Below, piece by piece: positions 8,479 through 16,297 of a stretch of 47,278 bases of DNA. A model generated the notes under the pieces. It saw only the letters and a program-made list of their open reading frames with translations, had not been told where the DNA came from and searched no databases. The position numbers and the translations under genes are program-made. The number at the start of each line of letters is the position of its first letter. Position 1 is the first letter of the stretch. This stretch comes from OCS155 cluster bacterium AG-333-G23 (GTDB lineage Bacteria; Actinomycetota; Acidimicrobiia; Actinomarinales; Actinomarinaceae): positions 1-47,278 of the forward strand of contig QBZE01000008.1 in the NCBI GenBank assembly GCA_003282445.1, given 5' to 3'.

Positions 8479-9020
8479 TATTGAGTTTTATAGTACTCTC
8501 GAAAATATTGATATCCTGAAATATAAGAAAATATAAGCGCAAGTAATACTACTACTTCATCTAATGTGAAACTCAGAAAGCTAACATTTAAATCTAACAT
8601 GACAAACCCAATTGACCAAAACTGAAAACTTGCTTTTAATTTTCCGGAAATACTTGGAGGAATCATTTTTCCATCATTCCCAGCTAGTCCTCTTAAAGCC
8701 ATTACAATAAATTCTCTTGAAATTAATAAAACAGTAATCCAAATATTTACTCTTCCAATAAAAGAAAAACCAATAAAAATTGTTGAGACAAAAATCTTAT
8801 CAGCAATCGTATCCAGGAATGCCCCAGTCTTTGTTGATACATTCCATTTCCTAGCAAGCATTCCATCAAAGTAGTCTGTCCAAGCAGCAATGAAAGCAAC
8901 TACTGCAGGAACTAGCATTATTCCTTCATCTGAACCATCAGCTAATAAAAGATATAGAATAACTGGAGAAGATAAAAGTCTAAACCAAGCAAGTAAATCA
9001 GGAATATTTTTTTTCATCAC
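8478..9020 (-). CDS. pgsA: CDP-diacylglycerol-glycerol-3-phosphate 3-phosphatidyltransferase
   Basis: 180-residue integral membrane enzyme of the CDP-alcohol phosphatidyltransferase family. The complete catalytic signature DG-x2-AR-x8-G-x3-D-x3-D is present (D52-G53, A56-R57, G66, D70, D74), with D49 just before it. About five hydrophobic segments follow. PgsA condenses CDP-diacylglycerol with glycerol 3-phosphate, the first step to phosphatidylglycerol and cardiolipin. The family also contains inositol-phosphate synthases. Similarity around the motif and the short length favour PgsA, but paralogues with other acceptors cannot be excluded. It overlaps pth by 4 bases. Confidence 0.85.
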   Translation of the reverse strand: MMKKNIPDLLAWFRLLSSPVILYLLLADGSDEGIMLVPAVVAFIAAWTDYFDGMLARKWNVSTKTGAFLDTIADKIFVSTIFIGFSFIGRVNIWITVLLISREFIVMALRGLAGNDGKMIPPSISGKLKASFQFWSIGFVMLDLNVSFLSFTLDEVVVLLALIFSYISGYQYFREYYKTQ

Positions 9021-9613
9021 ACTACATCTATAATTCTTCGTTCAGAAGCTTGTTTAATTGCCATTTCTTTATCTTTAGGAAATACTTTAACAATATCAAT
9101 TGCATCTTCTACTAAAAACTTAATTTCTTCTATTTCATCTGATAAAAACCGTGAAAGTACGTATTCTGCCGGATCAATCCCACTAAGAGGTCTTCCTACA
9201 CCAATCCTTAAACGAAAATAGTCTGTGGCGTTAATAATATAATTAATAGATTTAATTCCGTTATGACCTCCATCACCACTGCCTTTTTTTAACCTTAATC
9301 TACCAAAACCTAAATCTATATCGTCATGTAAAACAACCAAGTTTTCGTAATCCATATTTTTATTTTTTATATACTCTTTAACTGCTTCTCCAGAATTATT
9401 CATAGAAACCATTGGTATGACTATGTCTATTTCATAGCCATCTTCCTCATAGCTTCCTAATTGAAATTTACCTGATTTATGAGTTTTTAAACTTATGTTA
9501 TTTTTTTCAGAAAGCCTAACTAAACAGTCAGCACCTATATTGTGTCTGGTCTTTTCATATTTTTTTTGAGGATTCCAAAGACCAATAAAAGTAAAGTTTT
9601 TTTTATTCTCCAC
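9017..9613 (-). CDS. pth: Peptidyl-tRNA hydrolase
   Basis: 198 residues if it starts at GTG 9613. This enzyme releases peptides from peptidyl-tRNA that has fallen off the ribosome. The catalytic set is present: the asparagine of the N-terminal NP, TRHN with the catalytic histidine, HDDIDL with the aspartate, and GGHNGIKSI with the second asparagine. Usual GLGNPG reads GLWNPQ here, an unusual loop change. The open frame continues upstream to 9727 through the L25 acidic-tail repeats, but that part is lysine-rich and has no Pth homology. The GTG puts the protein beginning seven residues before FIGLWNP, as in other Pth proteins, with an 11-base overlap with the L25 gene. Confidence 0.9.
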   Translation of the reverse strand: MENKKNFTFIGLWNPQKKYEKTRHNIGADCLVRLSEKNNISLKTHKSGKFQLGSYEEDGYEIDIVIPMVSMNNSGEAVKEYIKNKNMDYENLVVLHDDIDLGFGRLRLKKGSGDGGHNGIKSINYIINATDYFRLRIGVGRPLSGIDPAEYVLSRFLSDEIEEIKFLVEDAIDIVKVFPKDKEMAIKQASERRIIDVV

Positions 9614-10307
9614 TTTCCTCTGAGGACTCCTCTTCAGCAGATTCCTCACCAGCATCTTCACCTTCTTCTCCTTCAAGACCTTCTTCGCCTTCAAGACCTT
9701 CTTCGCCTTCAAGACCTTCTCCAACAACTTCTTCTTCTTCTACAACTGCTCTAGGGATATTAACTGTTACCAATATTGAGTCATCGTCTTCTGTTGCTAG
9801 AGTAACTCCTTCAGGTAAATCTACATCTGTTGCAGAAACATTATCACCAACATTTAATTCAGAAATATCTATTTCAAGTGATGAAGGAATATCTGCAGGC
9901 AATGCAACAATTGTGATTGTATTATTTATTGTCTGTATAACTCCACCTTCGTCCTTGACACCAATTGGTACACCAGTGAAATCAAGTGAAACATCTGCTT
10001 CTACAGTTTGTGTAAGGTCGATTTGTATAAGGTCTACATGAACTATTTGATCTTTATAAGGATGTCTTTGAATTTCTCTAGGAAGAGCTGTGACGGTATC
10101 TTTTTTTCCAATAGATAAATTTAAAATAACATTTGTTCCAGCTTCAGTTTTAAGTGCGTTATTAAATTCTCTTGCATCAATATATACAGACTTTGGCTCC
10201 ATACCCATACCATAAACAATTGCAGGGATTGAACCTGAAGACCTTAGTCTCCTTGACTCTGCAGAACCTGTATCTTTTCTAACTGTTGCTACTAAATTAG
10301 TTTCCAT
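9603..10307 (-). CDS. rplY: 50S ribosomal protein L25/general stress protein Ctc
   Basis: 234 residues of the long Ctc form, which binds 5S rRNA. The N-terminal L25 domain spans about 1-95 (MET-LVATVRKDTGSAESRRLR, IPAIVYG, then REIQRHPYKDQIVHVD). The C-terminal TL5-like beta domain spans about 96-190 (VPIGVKDEGGV, LEIDISELNVGD). A strongly acidic tail of about 40 residues contains three copies of EGLEGE and ends in Glu/Ser runs. The tail is encoded by an 18-base tandem repeat. The rplY - pth pair is a common bacterial neighbourhood. Confidence 0.95.
   Translation of the reverse strand: METNLVATVRKDTGSAESRRLRSSGSIPAIVYGMGMEPKSVYIDAREFNNALKTEAGTNVILNLSIGKKDTVTALPREIQRHPYKDQIVHVDLIQIDLTQTVEADVSLDFTGVPIGVKDEGGVIQTINNTITIVALPADIPSSLEIDISELNVGDNVSATDVDLPEGVTLATEDDDSILVTVNIPRAVVEEEEVVGEGLEGEEGLEGEEGLEGEEGEDAGEESAEEESSEESGE
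9670..9720 (-). repeat. 18-base tandem repeat in the L25 acidic tail
   Basis: Nearly three copies of an 18-base unit (9670-9687, 9688-9705, 9706-9720 partial), each encoding EGLEGE on the minus strand. The copies are identical at the base level over the shared length, which suggests recent slippage expansion in frame. Confidence 0.9.
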
Positions 10308-10363
10308 AATTTCCTTACGAAGTATATAGAATAATAAATTTTAATTACTATTTAAATCCTAAA

Positions 10364-11170
10364 TTACGATTTTTCCGTTGCTGATCTAACTGAAAGTACT
10401 GCAAAAGTAAGTGTTAAAAATGAAAAACCTCCCGCAACTAAAAATCCTTTAAAAATGATGTCTAGAACCCAACCTTCTATCATTATTGCCCTCATTCCTT
10501 CTAATACATAAGTAGTTGGATTATAAGCTGCTGCTGTTTCAAGCCAGCCTTTTAATGCATATCTTGGGGTAAAAGTAGGTGCTAGAAATAATGCAGGAAA
10601 AAATAAGAAGGTAGCTGCTTGCGCTCCTTGTGAGGAACCAGATCTAACTCCTGCAGCTACGGAATATCCTGCAAAACCCATGCCCCAGAAAAAAGCCATT
10701 GCTAATACTGCAAAGTACCCTGCTAATCCTGTGGCTGGATCTGCCCCAATAAAATGACCTAAACTCATAATCAAAGTTGCTTGTAACAATACTCTTAAAG
10801 CTCCAACAGCTATTGGCGCAAGGATAATGGCCCATTTAGATATCGGCATTCCTTGATATCTTTTGAAAACTCCGGATTCTATATCCTCTACCAAATATAT
10901 TCCTGATGCTCCACCACTGACTGATGCTGAAACAATTGAAACAGGTAAAATAAAGTTTAGAAAATTGCCATTCGCAAAATCAAAAGGAGTTCCTGCGGCA
11001 CTTCCTCCAAAAACCCCTCCAAGCGCACCATCGTAAACTAATAAAAAGAATGCAGAAATAAATATATTTGGCAATTCAGCTAAAGGTCTTCTTACCAACC
11101 TCCATAAAAGTCTTTTTGTTAAAATACCAAACTGTAAAAAAAATGAAGCCCTTGAATTATTCATTGTCAC
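10364..11170 (-). CDS. ABC-2 type exporter permease, DrrB-like
   Basis: 268-residue membrane protein with about six hydrophobic segments and a cytoplasmic N-terminus. It has ABC-2 family features: the N-terminal LTKRLLWRLVRRPLAEL elbow region, the YLVEDIESGVFKRYQGMPISKWAI loop, and the YALKGWLETAAAYNPTTYVLEGMRA segment before the last membrane helix. It pairs with the upstream ATPase, whose end it overlaps by 14 bases. DrrAB-type exporters move lipids, antibiotics or polysaccharides outwards; the substrate here is unknown. Confidence 0.92.
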   Translation of the reverse strand: MTMNNSRASFFLQFGILTKRLLWRLVRRPLAELPNIFISAFFLLVYDGALGGVFGGSAAGTPFDFANGNFLNFILPVSIVSASVSGGASGIYLVEDIESGVFKRYQGMPISKWAIILAPIAVGALRVLLQATLIMSLGHFIGADPATGLAGYFAVLAMAFFWGMGFAGYSVAAGVRSGSSQGAQAATFLFFPALFLAPTFTPRYALKGWLETAAAYNPTTYVLEGMRAIMIEGWVLDIIFKGFLVAGGFSFLTLTFAVLSVRSATEKS

Positions 11171-12134
11171 TCATTCCTTCAGATAATTCTTCTTCTTCTG
11201 CTGCACCCTCAAGACGATATCCAGTAACTTCGAGAAAAACATCGTCAAGAGAAGGCTTGTTTGCTGACACTGAAAGTACTTCTAATTTATTCTTTGAAAG
11301 CTCACTTAACAAATCTGGAATTTTTTCAGCACCATTTTCAACAGTTACTCTTAATTGATTTCTTTCATTCTCTGAATTTAGTATTAACTCTTTTGCCTTT
11401 TTTGCTTCATCATCATTATTAAGAATAAAAGTTATTACATCTCCTCCAATTAATGCTTTTAATTCGTCTGGAGTTCCTTCAGCTGCCACTAGTCCATTAT
11501 CAATTATTGAAATTCTATCAGCCAATTCATCTGCTTCTTCGAGGTATTGAGTTGTAAGAATTATTGTTACCCCATCTTCTCTAAGTCTTTTAATTTCATC
11601 CCATAGGACTCTTCGTGATCCTGGATCAAGACCAGTTGTTGGTTCATCTAAAAATAATACTTCTGGCTTGTGAACAAGACTCAAACCTAGGTCAAGCCTT
11701 CTTTTCATGCCACCTGAATATGTTTTTACTCTTCTGTCTGCAGCTTCTTCTAAACCAACCAACTCAAGCAATTCAGTAGTTCTGGTTTCTGCATCTTCCT
11801 TTGAATAACCCCATAACCTTGCCGTAGTAAAAAATAACTCTTTTCCAGTAAGTAGGTTATCTATACCTGTGTCTTGTAAAGCAATACCAATTTTTTCTCT
11901 TACTTTCTTATCTTCTTTTTCTACATCCAATCCCAAGATGCTTCCATTTCCTGATGTCACTCTTAACAAAGTTGTAAGCATTAATATAGTTGTACTTTTT
12001 CCAGCACCGTTTGGACCTAAAATGCTGAATATTTCACCTTGATTAACGTGAAAGCTAACATCTTTTACTGCTTCAACATCGCCATCTTTAGATTTAAATG
12101 TTTTTTTTAGGTTTTTTGCTTCTACTGCAAACAA
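11157..12134 (-). CDS. ABC exporter ATP-binding protein, DrrA-like
   Basis: 325-residue ATPase of the daunorubicin-resistance type. It shows the Walker A motif GPNGAGKST, the Q-loop region, the signature YSGGMKRRLDLGLSL, Walker B VLFLDEPTTGLD and the switch region ILTTQYLEEADEL, all in the first 225 residues. The DrrA-type C-terminal extension, with VSANKPSLDDVFLEVTG, runs from about 225 to 310 and is followed by an acidic tail. It energises the downstream ABC-2 permease. The GTG/ATG region at 12134 is preceded by the spacer that holds tRNA-Arg on the opposite strand. Confidence 0.95.
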   Translation of the reverse strand: MFAVEAKNLKKTFKSKDGDVEAVKDVSFHVNQGEIFSILGPNGAGKSTTILMLTTLLRVTSGNGSILGLDVEKEDKKVREKIGIALQDTGIDNLLTGKELFFTTARLWGYSKEDAETRTTELLELVGLEEAADRRVKTYSGGMKRRLDLGLSLVHKPEVLFLDEPTTGLDPGSRRVLWDEIKRLREDGVTIILTTQYLEEADELADRISIIDNGLVAAEGTPDELKALIGGDVITFILNNDDEAKKAKELILNSENERNQLRVTVENGAEKIPDLLSELSKNKLEVLSVSANKPSLDDVFLEVTGYRLEGAAEEEELSEGMSDNE

Positions 12135-12188
12135 CTTTTACCCCCGTTTAAAGTTATTTATGAAATAATAGTTTAGTCTGTTTTTTTT

Positions 12189-12261
12189 GGCCGCGTAGCT
12201 CAGGGGATAGAGCACAGGTTTCCTAAACCTGGTGTCGCAGGTTCGAATCCTGCCGTGGCCG
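12189..12261 (+). tRNA. tRNA-Arg (anticodon CCU)
   Basis: 73-base class I tRNA. The acceptor stem GGCCGCG pairs with CGTGGCC (one G-U pair). The D arm contains GCTCAGGGGATAGAGC, the anticodon stem CAGGT/ACCTG holds the loop TTCCTAA with anticodon CCT (reads AGG), and the T arm has GCAGG/CCTGC with TTCGAAT. The discriminator is G and no 3' CCA is encoded. It is encoded against the flanking genes, between the ABC exporter and the MGMT-family gene. Confidence 0.97.
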
Positions 12262-12269
12262 CAATTAGG

Positions 12270-12545
12270 TTAAAATATGATTCCTTCTTTTACTAAAAGC
12301 TCTTTTTTTCTTTTAATTCCACCAAGACCACTATATCCACCAATTAAACCATCAGATCTTATAACTCTATGACATGGAATATCAGGGGAATAAGGATTTT
12401 TACCACACGCATTTGCAACAGCTCTTGAGCTATTTGGTTTTCCTATAGCTATTGCTAATTCTTTATAACTTCTAGTTTGGCCGTATGGAATTTTGGCTAT
12501 TTCTTTCCATACTAAAATTTGAAATTCAGTACCTTTAAGTTTCAT
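12270..12545 (-). CDS. MGMT/alkyltransferase-like DNA repair protein
   Basis: 91 residues comprising only the DNA-binding and active-site domain of O6-alkylguanine-DNA alkyltransferases. The winged-helix part FQILVWKEIAKIPYGQTRSYKELA and the recognition segment SSRAVANACGKNP are clear. The active motif PCHRV is intact at residues 57-61 with the acceptor cysteine C58, so it is not an alkyltransferase-like protein in which the cysteine is replaced. The Ogt/Ada N-terminal domain is missing; either it is a compact form or the N-terminus was lost. It sits between tRNA-Arg and the large lipoprotein gene. Confidence 0.88.
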   Translation of the reverse strand: MKLKGTEFQILVWKEIAKIPYGQTRSYKELAIAIGKPNSSRAVANACGKNPYSPDIPCHRVIRSDGLIGGYSGLGGIKRKKELLVKEGIIF

Positions 12546-12561
12546 TTAAATTAAAAACATT

Positions 12562-14175
12562 TTATCCAGTAAGCTCTTCAAGCTGTTCATTAAAAGGTTT
12601 CCTTAAGAACTCCTCATATTCTTCATAAAACTCTTCAGTAGTCATAGAAAAGACCTGATTGAAAGCTTCATACCATCCATACTCTGCAGCAATCGGCCAG
12701 AAATCAAGAATAATTGCATCTGGAGATGTTTTCTTTGCTAAAAGCTCGAATGCAATATGGCCGAATTCATACTGAAGACCTCCCAAGCACATCTGAAAAC
12801 AATATTCATTTATTCTTTGGACTTGTTCTTCTGACTCAGTATCACCAACTGATAATCCAGGAAACCTTGCTCTATGTTCCGCAATGGTATATAGAGATTC
12901 TTTAACTATTTCATTTCTATTCCCCCAACCATTTTTATTGCCAAGATTAGTTTCAAAATATACAGCACTACCTTCCCCAACCCATCTAGGTAAGTCCCAC
13001 CCAAAACCAATGTGGCTTGGTCTATATAAAACATGAGCTTCTTGATAAACGTGAAAATATTCATGAGCGTTAACCATTCTGTCACGATTAAGTTCATACA
13101 TGAATTCATTGTTTTCACCTGCTGATGGGTTATGAACAAATGACTGTACGGGTTTTTCTATATACCATGAATGTTGAGCAAATCCATTTGCTCCTGGATA
13201 TATATAAGCCATCTCTCTCATTCCTTGACCTTGATCATCTATGCACCGTTGAACTGGCTCACCAGGATAATTAAATTCACAGAAATCCAAAATTATATCA
13301 TCAATAACATCAACATCGTTTCCTATGTAATATACTCTCATAGGACCATAATTTCCTAAAACTTCAATCGCTTTATACATTCCATCTTTTGAGGCTTCTA
13401 CAACTTCTTCTGGAATATCACTAGCAACTCTAAAAGTAATTTCTATATCTTGAGCTTTATTCCATCCATACTCTCTTAACCTTTCAGCATTGTTTTTTTG
13501 TTCCTGAGTTAATGGAGTAGGTGTACGATCTTCGACGAGAGGATTAAATGGCTTAAATACCATTTGATAAATACAACTTTCATATTTCCAATTATTTTCT
13601 TGTTCTTCTTGTGTTAAATTTCGCTTAAAAATATAGCTATCTTTACACTCTTGACTTGCGTTTTGTTCCCAACCTGCGCAATAGCCGTCGGGATCATCGC
13701 AGAGAATATACTCCGTATTGAAATTAAAATCTATCCACTCAACACCTGGTTCTTGCCATAGTCCAGCATGAGATCCTAAATTTTCTTGTAGAATTTCTTC
13801 AGCTTTTTTGGCTTCTATTCCTTCATCTTCGTGATGATCTCCTTCATCTTCGTGATGATCTCCTTCATCCGCTCTTCTTTCTTCTTCACATTCATCTACT
13901 AAAGAGTCATAAAGCGAACCATTCCAAGGACCCTCAAATATTAGATTGACTGTATTACCCATTCCTTCTATCTTTGGAATATTGTCCCAGCCTTTAGAAA
14001 CTATACATTCAATCAGCCAGTCCACGTCAATTTCATCAGCAGGATAGTCAATTATATATAAATCTTTTTCTTCATTCTCCTCTTCGACCATCACTTGATC
14101 ATTTGATGAAGAGGTCTCACCCGAGCAATAAGAAATCATTATTAGTGAAATAGAAATTATTAATAATTTCTTCAT
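12562..14175 (-). CDS. Lipoprotein with unknown N-terminal domain and HExxH metallopeptidase-like domain
   Basis: 537 residues. A signal peptide ends at a probable lipobox with C17 (ISYC; tyrosine at -1 is unusual). Residues about 41-100 form a domain shared with the lipoprotein at 33544-34797, with C57 and C96 conserved. A linker with two DHHEDEG repeats follows (about 106-118). The C-terminal part contains HEYFH (371-375) and, 26 residues on, WVGEGSAVYFE with E401, the zinc-binding arrangement of gluzincin peptidases (HExxH plus a downstream Glu). This indicates a surface-anchored zinc peptidase, inferred from motifs alone. At least nine further cysteines suggest disulfides. The start overlaps the two-domain oxidoreductase stop (ATGA). 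Confidence 0.75.
   Translation of the reverse strand: MKKLLIISISLIMISYCSGETSSSNDQVMVEEENEEKDLYIIDYPADEIDVDWLIECIVSKGWDNIPKIEGMGNTVNLIFEGPWNGSLYDSLVDECEEERRADEGDHHEDEGDHHEDEGIEAKKAEEILQENLGSHAGLWQEPGVEWIDFNFNTEYILCDDPDGYCAGWEQNASQECKDSYIFKRNLTQEEQENNWKYESCIYQMVFKPFNPLVEDRTPTPLTQEQKNNAERLREYGWNKAQDIEITFRVASDIPEEVVEASKDGMYKAIEVLGNYGPMRVYYIGNDVDVIDDIILDFCEFNYPGEPVQRCIDDQGQGMREMAYIYPGANGFAQHSWYIEKPVQSFVHNPSAGENNEFMYELNRDRMVNAHEYFHVYQEAHVLYRPSHIGFGWDLPRWVGEGSAVYFETNLGNKNGWGNRNEIVKESLYTIAEHRARFPGLSVGDTESEEQVQRINEYCFQMCLGGLQYEFGHIAFELLAKKTSPDAIILDFWPIAAEYGWYEAFNQVFSMTTEEFYEEYEEFLRKPFNEQLEELTG
13821..13862 (-). repeat. 21-base tandem repeat encoding DHHEDEG
   Basis: Two identical 21-base copies (13821-13841 and 13842-13862) followed by a short partial copy. 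They encode an acidic and histidine-rich linker, potentially metal-binding, in the lipoprotein. Exact identity suggests recent in-frame duplication. Confidence 0.9.
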
Positions 14176-16271
14176 TCAAAAATTCCATGCTGCTTGCCGG
14201 AATTTAAATATTTTTGCGCATAGATGCCTGCTAGAGAAATACTTTTCAACTCTAACCAAGTATATGGATTAGATATTTCATCTCTCACATATGCAAAGAA
14301 AGCAGTAATTGACTCTTTGTGCCCTTTTCCTTCATTAAAAATCTTGCTTTTGTCTAAAGTACCTTCCAAATATCTTAAGAGTTGAAAATCTTCTACTATG
14401 TATGAATTGCCATTTCCATGTATCTCAACTCTTTCTTTTGTCAGTGCTTGGTTAGTTTCAGAAAAATACTGAATTGCTGCATGAGAACCATTTGCAAAGT
14501 TGATATTTAAAAATACTTGATTATCTAAAGCTTTATTGTTTTCTTTATCAATTGGAGAAGAAGACGAGATGCTTTGTGGAAGTGAGTCAAACAAATAACA
14601 TGCTAGGTCAATAGCATGGATAGCCTCTCCAACAATTCTACCTCCTCCTATCTCATCGACATTTGTCCAGTGGTCTTCTTCTAGTGGTGGAACACTGAAT
14701 CTAAAATTAATACTATTTGCTGGTGAATTATTTAATTTTGTTTTTATAAATTCTGTAGCAGCCGCAAATCTTCTATTAAAGCCAAGGAAGATTTTTGGAT
14801 TGTCTGCATTGTACATTGCTTCTTCTATATCAGTTATAGAAGACGCTTCTATAGCAAGAGGCTTCTCAACATAAACTGCTTTTCCTGCATCTATGGCTTT
14901 TATAACTAATTCAGCATGACTAAAGTGTTGAGTCAAAATAAAAACTGCATCAATTTCTTCAGCTTCTAATATTTCAGACTCAGTTTCGTACTTATTTTTA
15001 ATTTTAAAATTTCTTGCTAAAAGTTCAGAACTTAAACCTCCAGAGGAAGCAATCCCCAATACTTGACAGTCTCTCCTTAATTCTTTCAAGATAGGCAATA
15101 TCGTTGTTGAAGCAAAATTTCCAGCTCCTATAATTCCAACTTTAACTTTTCCAACATTAGGTTCTGGATCTAGTTCAACTTTTTCAAAATCAATCTTTGG
15201 ATCTGTTTTTATTTCATACCGTAAAAGAATTGATAAAGGTTTACTGTCTCCATCAAACTTCTTATAGACACTAGGGGAATCAGTAAAGTCTATTTCTTCT
15301 GATACCAAATCACTTAATTCAATTTGATTTTGTGATAGTAGCTTTATAAACGCTTCAAAGTTTCTGTTCTCTGTCCACCTAACATATTCAATTGGATAAT
15401 CTTTTCCTAGTACTTCATACTGCTTATCATATCTACCCGGTCCGTATGATTTTGAGACCACTAATTCAAGCTCTTTATAATAAAACTCATTTCTTGAAAT
15501 ATTTAAAGGTATATCCCCGACAACTACAATTTTTGCTTTATTTCTAGCAATTTTTGTTGCAACTTCTATTGGTTCATTGGTTGAAGAAGCTGCAGTAATA
15601 ATTACAGAGTCTACATTTTCTAAATTTAACCCCTCTACGGTTTCATAAAAGTTTTTATTTTCTAAATGCCTGGTTGGATCTGGGTCTATACCAATTACAT
15701 CAGACCCCTGTGCTTCAGCAAGTCTACAAACTAACTGTCCAACAATACCTAAACCTATTACTACAACCTTTGAACCTAATGAAGTTTCAGATAATCTCAA
15801 GCCATGTAAAGCGATACTTCCAAGAACTGTAAATGCAGCTTCTTTCATACTTGTGTCATCTGGAATACGTGTACATAAATTCTGATTAACTATTACATAT
15901 TCAGCATGGTTTCCGTTTGATACAACTTTATCCCCAACATGAAAATCTTTCACGCCTTCCCCAACTTGTACAACTTCTCCACTGGAGCTATAGCCGAGTT
16001 GTATAGGAAGTATGTTCTTTGGAAAAACTGCATTCCAAACAGCGCTGGCACCTTCTTTTTCAAGAAGTTCTAAACCTTTAGTAATATTTGAAGAGTCTTG
16101 CAGTTTGTCACCCACTGATCTGTTTGCTGAATCAATAGTTGCAAGCTCCGTCCCAGAAGATACAACAGAAAAATGATTTTTAATTAAGACTTCTCCTGGT
16201 CCAGGTTGTGGGATTGGTGTATCCCATAAAATAGGATCTGGATTATTTCTTTCTACAACTAATTGCTTCAT
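14172..16271 (-). CDS. Bi-domain oxidoreductase (MDR dehydrogenase fused to Gfo/Idh/MocA)
   Basis: 699 residues with two Rossmann enzymes in one chain. Residues about 1-350 are a medium-chain dehydrogenase with GLGIVG at 173-178. The usual catalytic zinc cysteine is absent (SSGTEL at 38-43), so it is probably zinc-independent. Residues about 375-699 are a Gfo/Idh/MocA sugar-type oxidoreductase with GIIGAGNFAS (379-388) and the EKP catalytic motif (469-471). This fusion is known from surface polysaccharide clusters, where it is thought to act on nucleotide sugars or their derivatives. Here no glycan genes adjoin; instead it is translationally coupled to the HExxH lipoprotein gene. Function otherwise unknown. 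Confidence 0.88.
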   Translation of the reverse strand: MKQLVVERNNPDPILWDTPIPQPGPGEVLIKNHFSVVSSGTELATIDSANRSVGDKLQDSSNITKGLELLEKEGASAVWNAVFPKNILPIQLGYSSSGEVVQVGEGVKDFHVGDKVVSNGNHAEYVIVNQNLCTRIPDDTSMKEAAFTVLGSIALHGLRLSETSLGSKVVVIGLGIVGQLVCRLAEAQGSDVIGIDPDPTRHLENKNFYETVEGLNLENVDSVIITAASSTNEPIEVATKIARNKAKIVVVGDIPLNISRNEFYYKELELVVSKSYGPGRYDKQYEVLGKDYPIEYVRWTENRNFEAFIKLLSQNQIELSDLVSEEIDFTDSPSVYKKFDGDSKPLSILLRYEIKTDPKIDFEKVELDPEPNVGKVKVGIIGAGNFASTTILPILKELRRDCQVLGIASSGGLSSELLARNFKIKNKYETESEILEAEEIDAVFILTQHFSHAELVIKAIDAGKAVYVEKPLAIEASSITDIEEAMYNADNPKIFLGFNRRFAAATEFIKTKLNNSPANSINFRFSVPPLEEDHWTNVDEIGGGRIVGEAIHAIDLACYLFDSLPQSISSSSPIDKENNKALDNQVFLNINFANGSHAAIQYFSETNQALTKERVEIHGNGNSYIVEDFQLLRYLEGTLDKSKIFNEGKGHKESITAFFAYVRDEISNPYTWLELKSISLAGIYAQKYLNSGKQHGIFE

Positions 16272-16297
16272 TTAGTATCCACCATTACTAATAATAA

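Noticed and set aside
9614-9727. Upstream extension of pth through the L25 repeats
   Set aside because: The frame is open but encodes a low-complexity KVLKAKK string created by the other frame's repeats, with no homology to Pth.
12135-12188. T-run before tRNA-Arg as a terminator of the ABC operon
   Set aside because: The T run lies on the tRNA strand upstream of the tRNA and has no hairpin before it; it is not oriented to end the exporter genes.
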